A stretch of 64,000 bases of DNA, from contig JAZUIF010000043.1 of assembly GCA_045642085.1 (NCBI GenBank), forward strand, positions 11,569-75,568, given 5' to 3'. Shown one piece after another: positions 44,337 through 51,800 of the stretch. Position numbers and translations under genes: made by a program. A model generated the notes under the pieces. The model ran no database searches, was not told the DNA's origin, and saw only the letters and a list, made by a program, of their open reading frames with translations. Within the stretch, counting starts at the first letter, position 1. Every line of letters begins with the position of its first letter. This stretch comes from UBA1723 sp045642085 (GTDB taxonomy: Bacteria > Bacteroidota > Bacteroidia > Bacteroidales > Paludibacteraceae).

Positions 44337-44373
44337 TTTAAAAAAAGAGACGATGGAATTAATCCACCGTCTC
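44337..44373 (-). terminator. Terminator of the PF14262-like operon
   Basis: GAGACG-A-TGGA pairs with TCCA-C-CGTCTC around ATTAA. On the minus strand a run of seven T follows. Confidence 0.85.
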
Positions 44374-44406
44374 AATATAACTCAAACAAATAATTATATA
44401 GAATTA

Positions 44407-45810
44407 TTATTTGTCAAATTTTGAGTAGCTATCCCAGAAATCTGGCTCGACAAGGATATAATTGCTTACATAATCGTCATCATCTTCATAGTTGTTGTTT
44501 GTCTCACATGTTACACCATTCACAACAACATTTGATACATTGTATGACTTTACATAATCAACATCAGAATAAACGTAAAGCTGGCCAACTTTAGCGACAG
44601 TCAAATTACCATCCGACTTGACGACGTTTGGCTTCTTACAACCAGGAATCTTTGTTGTGCTGTTCTGATAAAGAGTTGTCACTCCACCATTAATGTCAAT
44701 TTTAGAATCTGCCTGTATACAACGAGAACTTCCCGCAGTCTTCTGACAAATAACGACAACTCTACCATCGCTAACAGCAAAGTCATAATCTGCTTTGATA
44801 CCACATGTGACTGTTGTATCTGTACTTGTAACCAATGAAGCACCAGACATTACGATCAACGTCTCACCACCTCTGACAAGAACCATACCGTCGGCTTTGA
44901 TACCTCTTGATCCTGCACCTTGAAGTTGGATATCAATATGACCTCCGTTGATAAAGATATCTCCAGTTTTTTCTTTTTCTGTCATTGAGCAACGGATACC
45001 TCTAGCACCATTTGCTCTTGAAGAAACAGTCAAGTTTCCATCTTCAATTATAACATGTCCTTCACCGACGTCGATACCATCAGCACCAGTGACAATATTC
45101 ACATTACCACCAGACTGCGTATAATAGTCGTTGACATGAATACCATCAGACAAAGCATTAATAGTGATTTTTCCGTTTTTCACCTCTACATAATCACTAC
45201 TTTGAATTCCATGTCCTGCAGAGCCGACTATATCAAGCGAACCATTACCCTTGAATTCAAACTGGCCCTTTCCTCTCATTGTTGCCCCGACAGTGTCATT
45301 CTTGCTGTCAGCCAATGAATTGTTACCAGTCAAATGAATTTCAGTGTTCTTCTTAGTCAAAACATAAATCGGAGGATTAACACCGTCGCTCTTCAAATCT
45401 AAATTATCAAACTCAAACTTAGACTTATACAAAGAAGAGAAAATCACATTTCCGTTCGAACTCTTTCCAGAGAACTTATATTCTATTTCTCTAGCCAAAT
45501 AAGTCGAGTTGATTTCAACACTAGTACCATCAACCTTTACTTCAACACTATCAAAAGGATTTGATACGTTGACCTTATCACCATCAAAACTTACTGACAC
45601 ATAGTGCTTTAGAACTATACTGTCTACTTTTGACATTTCCAAAGCCTCATCACCTATCTTGATAGTGCCAACAGCAAATTTCATTTTTGTGTTTGGATTT
45701 ACGACGCGAACGCTCACATCCGAACCCTGATAGACACTCATGTCTGTACCTGCAAATGCAGCAGCTGTGCAAAACATTGCAGATGCTAAAAGCAAATCTC
45801 TTTTAATCAT
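44407..45810 (-). CDS. Secreted beta-helix protein, Cthe_2159-like (PF14262)
   Basis: The 467-residue protein has a signal peptide (1-20) and a short beta module (MSVYQGSDVSVRVVNP ... VDSIVL). Then comes a right-handed parallel beta-helix (about 130-440) with many turn motifs (IHLTGNNSLADSKND, GNGSLDIVGSAGHGIQSSDYV, KITINALSDGIHV, RGIKADGMVLVRGG). This repeat style is that of the carbohydrate-binding-domain family typified by Cthe_2159, reported to bind acidic polysaccharides and cellulose. No catalytic residue or sorting domain is seen. Its start overlaps the stop of the upstream mini sorting-domain gene by 4 nt, so the two are translationally coupled. Confidence 0.72.
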   Translation of the reverse strand: MIKRDLLLASAMFCTAAAFAGTDMSVYQGSDVSVRVVNPNTKMKFAVGTIKIGDEALEMSKVDSIVLKHYVSVSFDGDKVNVSNPFDSVEVKVDGTSVEINSTYLAREIEYKFSGKSSNGNVIFSSLYKSKFEFDNLDLKSDGVNPPIYVLTKKNTEIHLTGNNSLADSKNDTVGATMRGKGQFEFKGNGSLDIVGSAGHGIQSSDYVEVKNGKITINALSDGIHVNDYYTQSGGNVNIVTGADGIDVGEGHVIIEDGNLTVSSRANGARGIRCSMTEKEKTGDIFINGGHIDIQLQGAGSRGIKADGMVLVRGGETLIVMSGASLVTSTDTTVTCGIKADYDFAVSDGRVVVICQKTAGSSRCIQADSKIDINGGVTTLYQNSTTKIPGCKKPNVVKSDGNLTVAKVGQLYVYSDVDYVKSYNVSNVVVNGVTCETNNNYEDDDDYVSNYILVEPDFWDSYSKFDK

Positions 45811-46298
45811 AGCTTACAAAGTTTTACAGTTTTACCATCAACCTTCACGATGTAAACACCCTGACGAAGATTGCTAACGTTAATTGCTGAACCATTTTCA
45901 GCTACACTTTTCTTTACAAGTGCACCGCTGATAGAGAAAATCTCAAGAGTCTGTTTTCCTTCAATTCCAGAGATGAACACCTCTGATGATGCTGGATTAG
46001 GGTACAATGTGATTGTCTGAGAGTCTGAAGAAAAATTATTTACCGCAGAATTCTCCTTGATCAAAAGTTTAGAGATGTTACCCAAAGACAACTGTATAGC
46101 CTCTGATTTTTCATTTTGTTTAACAACAAGGACTTTCTCTTCAAAAGATAACTCGCCGCTCTCTTCAATTTTATAGACATGTGACTGATTGTTATACTCA
46201 ACAACAGTCAACTCAGTCTTTAGTTCGGCAAAAGCACCCTGACAAAGAATAGCCGCCATAAAGGCAACAACTGCTCTTTTCATTTTATGCTTATTCAT
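45807..46298 (-). CDS. Mini T9SS sorting-domain protein, upstream of PF14262-like gene
   Basis: The 163-residue protein has a signal peptide (1-24), a short beta segment with a charged strand (ELTVVEYNNQSHVYKIEES) and an ISKLLIK strand, then a T9SS sorting domain (about 95-163, LYPNPASSEVFI, ending VKLCKL). Its organisation matches the 143- and 156-residue mini proteins at 41.1 and 62.4 kb. It overlaps the next gene by 4 nt (ATGA). Confidence 0.78.
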   Translation of the reverse strand: MNKHKMKRAVVAFMAAILCQGAFAELKTELTVVEYNNQSHVYKIEESGELSFEEKVLVVKQNEKSEAIQLSLGNISKLLIKENSAVNNFSSDSQTITLYPNPASSEVFISGIEGKQTLEIFSISGALVKKSVAENGSAINVSNLRQGVYIVKVDGKTVKLCKL

Positions 46299-46336
46299 AA
46301 ATAAAATTATTTCGTGTTGAATCTATAAAGACGGTC

Positions 46337-46344
46337 CAAAAATA
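46337..46344 (-). promoter_or_regulatory. -7 box of the mini protein/PF14262-like operon
   Basis: TATTTTTG on the minus strand, 38 nt before the ATG. Confidence 0.5.
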
Positions 46345-46442
46345 CAAAAAAGAATGTAATTTCCATTCAATCAGACAGAAATTATTGAATTTTAGACACA
46401 AAAGAACATCTAAAAGACTCAGAACTAAATAAAGCAAAGATA

Positions 46443-46850
46443 TTACATACCCAATTTTTTATACATTTTCTCCGCTTCGCTGCTAAATGAGAATGTGTTT
46501 CTCAAGGAGAAATAATTCTCTTTATCGACGCAATGATCGTAAGCGAAAAGGAGGAATTCTCTACGCTTATCGTCGAAAGAGAACAATTTGGCAATCGAAG
46601 CCAAACCTTTTACTGTGATCGGGCGAATCTTAACAAACAACTTTGCAATCGGCATCATATCGCCATCAAAGTTCTGTTTCTTCACATACGCTGTGATCTC
46701 AGCTATCTCATCCTCCGAATAAGGAGGAATCACACAAACATGCTCATGTCTTTGAGGAGCTCTTCTATGATGACCCTCAACATTATTACTCTGAGCTACA
46801 ATAGTCAATGTTGACAACAACATCACTAAAGACAAAATTATCTTTCTCAT
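46443..46850 (-). CDS. DUF4476-like secreted protein
   Basis: A 135-residue protein with a signal peptide (1-19), a His/Arg-rich spacer (HHRRAPQRHEHVC) and a DUF4476-type domain (about 40-135: YSEDEIAEITAYVKKQ, KLFSFDDKRREFLLFAYDHCVDKENY). DUF4476 is a small helical domain found in the Bacteroidota; function unknown. Confidence 0.75.
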   Translation of the reverse strand: MRKIILSLVMLLSTLTIVAQSNNVEGHHRRAPQRHEHVCVIPPYSEDEIAEITAYVKKQNFDGDMMPIAKLFVKIRPITVKGLASIAKLFSFDDKRREFLLFAYDHCVDKENYFSLRNTFSFSSEAEKMYKKLGM

Positions 46851-46919
46851 ACGCTTTCATTTTTTACATCGGCTTCAATACCTTAAAACCAATGCTAATT
46901 TTAGACTTAAAACTGATAG
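46851..46919. other. Divergent intergenic region before the Ser/Gly-rich gene
   Basis: This opens a 346-nt gap (46851-47196) that holds the two divergent -7 boxes annotated separately. The remaining AT-rich stretch (46928-47160) shows no gene or repeat. Confidence 0.3.
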
Positions 46920-46927
46920 CAAAAGTA
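46920..46927 (-). promoter_or_regulatory. -7 box of the DUF4476-like gene
   Basis: TACTTTTG on the minus strand, 69 nt before the ATG. Confidence 0.5.
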
Positions 46928-47160
46928 TGAACTAAAATTTCATTTGCAAACACAAATAACACTAATTAACATAAAACAACATCTGTTTACGAATCCAGAA
47001 TTTCGTATCAACACGTATCCATTGGCCAAAATTTAGTGATCTTAGATCAAAATGCAGTCAAAAGTCTATTTTACAACACATATTTAACTCTATTTCACTC
47101 AATTTTTCATTTTATAACATTTTTTAAATTTTGAAATGATGGAATAACAAAGAGTTATCT

Positions 47161-47168
47161 TACATTTG
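47161..47168 (+). promoter_or_regulatory. -7 box of the Ser/Gly-rich DUF6515-like gene
   Basis: TACATTTG; the closest TTTG upstream (47130-47133) is too far, so the -33 element is unclear. Confidence 0.5.
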
Positions 47169-47196
47169 CAAAAACTAAAACTAAAATTTGAGGGAT

Positions 47197-48738
47197 ATGA
47201 AAAGTATGCGTTTTATTGAGATGTCATTCTCGCTTTTATTCCTTCTCTTTTCAGTCTCAGCTTCGGCACAGAGATCAAGAGGAGGCGGTAGTTTTGGAGG
47301 AGGTTCAAGCTACAATGGTGGCGGTTCTAGCTACAGTGGTGGCGGTTCTCATTCATCTGGTGGTTCTAGCTACAGTGGAGGTTCTTCTCACTCTTCAGGT
47401 TCTAGCTACAACAGTGGTTCAAGCTACAATAGTAGCTCTTCTCACTCTTCAAGTTCAAGCTATAGTGGTAGTTCTCGTTCATATGGCGGATCTAGCTATA
47501 ATGGAAGTAGAAGTTCATACTCAGGAAGCTCATACAGTTCACCTTCGTCAAGTTCATCTAGCTCATCAAGCAGCTACTCGAATACTGGCATTCGTGCCCG
47601 CAGCTATAATCAGTCAGGGCGTCCTGTATCTTCTCCATCGCGTAATGTGTCTACACCATCGCGTACTCCAGCTAACACATCTGGTCGACAGTCATCTTCA
47701 TCTGCACACTCACGAAATGAGATTGCTGCTCGTCCAGTAAGAACTATGGGACCTTCTGTCAATGTGACATCACATTCGCACAGACCATCAGCTCCTTCAG
47801 TTGGTGGATCAAGAGTTGGTGGATCAAGAATTGGTCATACAGCTCACAGAGGTGGTCATCACCACCACAACCACTCTATCAGACGACATGGCCACACATA
47901 CTATTCACACATAGGATATCACTACCATCCATTCTACTATGGCAACTGCAGATACTATGTGCATAATGGAAGATTCTATCGTTGGGATCCATACTTTGGC
48001 TATGAGTGGATACCATACCCATATGGTTGGTACTTCACTAACCTACCATTCAACTGCTTCGCTGTTTATGTTGGCGATGGCAACTACTATTATGGTAATG
48101 GTACTTGGTTCGAGCCAAGAAACAATGGTTACGAGGTTGTAGAGTCGCCTATCGCAAAAGATGAGACTCTTAATGTATCAGAACTTCCTTACGAATGCTC
48201 AGCAGTCGTAGTTAACGGAAAATCATATTTCGTAGGAGAAGGCACTTGGTTTATCGCAACAGACAAAGGATATCAAGTTGTCGACACTCCAACAGAGGGT
48301 GCAACAATCATCGAGTCTCTTCCTGACGACAACAAGAAGATCGAGGTTGCTAACACAGACTTCTTCTTGTCTGACAACAATTGGTACATTCCTGTAGAAG
48401 GTGGTTACATGCTTATCGAGAAGCCAATTGCAATCGAGTTGAAGTCTAAGCCTGAGATCAAAGAGGCTGAAAAGAAGGCTACTGTTACTGAGACAAAAGC
48501 TGACACAACTACAGCTATTAGCACAGAGGCAGCTCCTGCAACTAGAGCTTCTGAACCTGCAACAGCTCCAGCTGAGACAGCAAATACAAACGCAGTAAAA
48601 ACATTGCCTACTTATACAAAGGTAATCAACATCGATGGAAAGAGATACTTCTTTGCTGACGGTGTTTGGTACGACAGAACTGTCAACGGAGAGTTTATCT
48701 CTATCGCTTCTCCATTGCCAGATGCTACTACGAAATAA
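47197..48738 (+). CDS. Ser/Gly/Tyr-rich secreted protein with DUF6515-like domain
   Basis: From the ATG at 47197 this is 513 residues: signal peptide (1-25, SASAQ); a low-complexity region of GGGSSYSGG/GSSHSSG repeats (about 26-140) drifting into Ser/Pro-rich sequence; a His-rich patch (about 200-235, RGGHHHHNHSIRRHGH); then a hydrophobic Tyr/Trp-rich core (YYVHNGRFYRWDPYFGYEWIP, residues about 255-275) and repeated GNGTWFEP / GEGTWFIA / SDNNWYIP strands typical of DUF6515, with a final similar copy after an Ala/Thr/Glu-rich spacer. It may be a surface or matrix protein; the metal-binding potential of the His patch is speculation. A TTG 9 nt upstream is rejected. Confidence 0.65.
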   Translation: MKSMRFIEMSFSLLFLLFSVSASAQRSRGGGSFGGGSSYNGGGSSYSGGGSHSSGGSSYSGGSSHSSGSSYNSGSSYNSSSSHSSSSSYSGSSRSYGGSSYNGSRSSYSGSSYSSPSSSSSSSSSSYSNTGIRARSYNQSGRPVSSPSRNVSTPSRTPANTSGRQSSSSAHSRNEIAARPVRTMGPSVNVTSHSHRPSAPSVGGSRVGGSRIGHTAHRGGHHHHNHSIRRHGHTYYSHIGYHYHPFYYGNCRYYVHNGRFYRWDPYFGYEWIPYPYGWYFTNLPFNCFAVYVGDGNYYYGNGTWFEPRNNGYEVVESPIAKDETLNVSELPYECSAVVVNGKSYFVGEGTWFIATDKGYQVVDTPTEGATIIESLPDDNKKIEVANTDFFLSDNNWYIPVEGGYMLIEKPIAIELKSKPEIKEAEKKATVTETKADTTTAISTEAAPATRASEPATAPAETANTNAVKTLPTYTKVINIDGKRYFFADGVWYDRTVNGEFISIASPLPDATTK

Positions 48739-48762
48739 TCCATTTCGGTAATACTTTATAGA

Positions 48763-48800
48763 AGAAGGGGGATTTTACTCTCCCTTCTTTTTGCTTTTTT
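48763..48800 (+). terminator. Terminator of the Ser/Gly-rich gene
   Basis: AGAAGGG pairs with CCCTTCT around a 12-nt loop, then TTTTTGCTTTTTT. Confidence 0.82.
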
Positions 48801-48886
48801 AGTCCACACGTCTAACCATCTATAAGACACACGTCCACGCGTCTCTACGAGAATGATATTATATTTTGAATCAAACAAATTCAACT

Positions 48887-51800
48887 ATGAGAAATTTTAA
48901 ACTCATAATAACATTTTTATTTTCCATAATCTCAACTTCTATCATGGGAAACAATACAGATTATAATGCTAAATGGAGCAAAGTAGACTCTCTTATGAAC
49001 AAGCCTCTTCTTAAAGATGCTCAAAAGAAAGTCGACGAAATACGCACCATTGCCCAAAAGGATCATGACGACCTAAACACTCTTAAATGTGATATCTACG
49101 ACTACGCAATCGACTTGGGTTGCGAATATAATATAACTTCAAAAAATACATTTAAGCCTAACAACTCAGTAAGAGAGGAGGCTGAAGACATCATAATCAA
49201 ACATTACAAAAAAGTTTCTGCATTTCACGATGCTGTGGAGTCGCCTGTAGAGAAAGCCTGCAGTGAACTCTTTATGGCTAAAATGGTTAACTATTTCATC
49301 CAGGTGATGAAAAGACACCCTGGCACTGTGTCGGCAGTCAAAAAAGATGCTGATAAGAAATACACGGCTGAGGATTTCCGTGAATTGTCTTTTGAAGCTC
49401 TACGTGGCATTGTCCGCAACCATGTAGACAACATAGTGAAAAACAAAGAGTTGCTTCTTTCTACTCCATCAGAGAAATACATCTCATTGTTTGTTAACGA
49501 TAACGCTAATGCTAACGTCAACAAAGAGTGTCGTCCATCTGTGTTTGATGCGATGCTACCATCTCTAATCTCTTTCTATTACGAGGATTTTGTTTTCGAA
49601 GGTTTGGCTAAATCATTCTACCTACCAATCCATATTGTCCATAAAGAGCTATTGAGAAAAGATTTTCTTAATTCTCTTTTTGCCGACGTGATCAGCCATC
49701 ACAACAATCGAAATGAATATTCGTCAGCTTTATCTGCTGAACTGTCTCGTCTTCAATATTTGGAAATGTCTTATGATTATATTGAGGACGAAATTAAAAT
49801 CACAACTCTTGACAGCCTCATCAAGCAATATGACGGCAAAACTTCTTGTGTCGTGAATGCGGTTGTGAAGAAACAGGAGATAATGTGCAGATGCATAACA
49901 AGAACAAATAACATTAATGCTCCAGAGATCGCACTTTATCCAAAGCAGATTATCAATGAGGCAGAAAAATATAAAAATCTGTATCCTACACATTCTGGAA
50001 TCACACAACTTGACAAAAACATTGCATGGCTCAAGAAGCCAGAAGCTTCTATTTCCGCCGAATCGACAAACATCGGCAAAGGGAAAGATGTGATTATCAA
50101 TATTAGTTACGCCAATATCGATACTATGTACGCAGAAATCTATCGTATTGATATGCCGGCTGTTGAAATAATGAAAAGCGAAAATAAGAAGATGTTGGCA
50201 AAGGCAAAACTTGTAGAGAAAAAACAATTTGAGCTTACTCCTTCTAACTACAACATAAAAAGCAAAACCAAAATAAATATTGGCAACAGCTATGACTACG
50301 GAAAATATTTCGTCTTTTTTAGCGATAAGAAACAGATTTCTAAAACTAAAAACGAATATGTGACTTTCAATGTGACTGAGATGTCGCTATTGGACGTGAA
50401 TTCTATCGGAGACAAAAGAAATGTTTTTGTAATCGATGGAGAGTCTGGACATCCAATCAAGGATGCTAATGTCGACAGATATCGATATACAAACAAAGAC
50501 TACATTCTTAAAGAGTCTGTCAAATCCTCAGCTGTTGGAAAAGCTGCAATAACTCTGCCTGACAAACACCAGTATAATTTGCACGCACACAAAGGCTCCG
50601 ACTCTTATGGACAATGGTTAGAAGTAAACAAAGATGTCTATCCTACTCAAAAAAGTTATTATCAGACTAAGATAATGACCGATAGAAGCACATACCGTCC
50701 GGGGCAAACAGTAGAAGGAAAAGTCATTCTCACTTACCTTGGTAAAAACGAAGATAAAGTTGCAGCCAACAAACAGATTAAACTGACATTTAGAGATGCC
50801 AACTATGAAACCATCGGTGAAAAGGATGTGACAACAAACGAATTTGGTTCAGCTTCGTTTAAGTTTGATATCCCTACCGACCGTATGAATGGAGGATTCA
50901 TTATCAATTCAATCTACAAAGAAGGAAATGATAGAGTCCACGAAAGCCATTATATAATGGTGGAATCATACAAACTGCCAGTGGCAAAAGCTAATGTCGA
51001 CATAAAAAACGGCAGTTCAATAATGCTTGGAAGTAAACTTGAACTTGAAGGTGAGGTTAAGACATTCACTGGAGAGGCTGTCGGCGGAACATCTGTGAAA
51101 TATAGATTTGAGAATGATGGCCATGTATTGTTCTCCGGTGAAACAACATGTGGCAACGATGGCAAATTCTCATTTGCATCAGACTATGCAATCACAAAAG
51201 AGCTAGCAAATTCTGTCTCTATAAATATCGAGGCTATTTTGCCAAGTGGAGAGACAGTCACAGCATCGAAATTTGTACACTTAAATGGACAATCTGTGAC
51301 TGGCAACATTAATGGATTGAGTTCAATAGAAATAGAAAAACACACAACGCTTACTATTCCTGTCAACATAATCAATGCCGAGCATTACAACAGAGATGCA
51401 GAAGCTGTTATCGTCGTCGCCACAAAAGAAGATAAAGAGAAGAATGTTCCAAGCAAAACATTGCTCTCGAAAAACATCAAAGGCAACGGCAATCTTAAAG
51501 AAGATTTCGACATTTCTACCTTCGCCCCAGCCTATTATAAGATTCTCTTGAAGACATTGTCTGGCGAAGTTATAGATAGTCAAGAAATACTTGTTTACGA
51601 CAAAGACTCACAAAGTCTTCCTGTCGGCATTAACGAAACTCTATGGATTCCAACGAACCATGTAGAATGTTCTTCTGAGAAAGACGCTGAATTCTTGATT
51701 GGTTCTCCAGAGAAAGACGCAAACGTTTTAGTTGTCGTCAGAGATGAAAAAGGAAATATCTTGAGCGACGAGTGGTTCGACATCAGCAATGAGCAGAAAA

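Noticed and set aside
47216..47740. 174-residue frame overlapping the Ser/Gly-rich gene
   Set aside because: It is a low-complexity shadow of the repeat region in another frame, without a start signal.
49730..50227. Antisense 165-residue frame in the alpha-2-macroglobulin gene
   Set aside because: It is Cys/Phe-rich shadow sequence with no homology I recognise.
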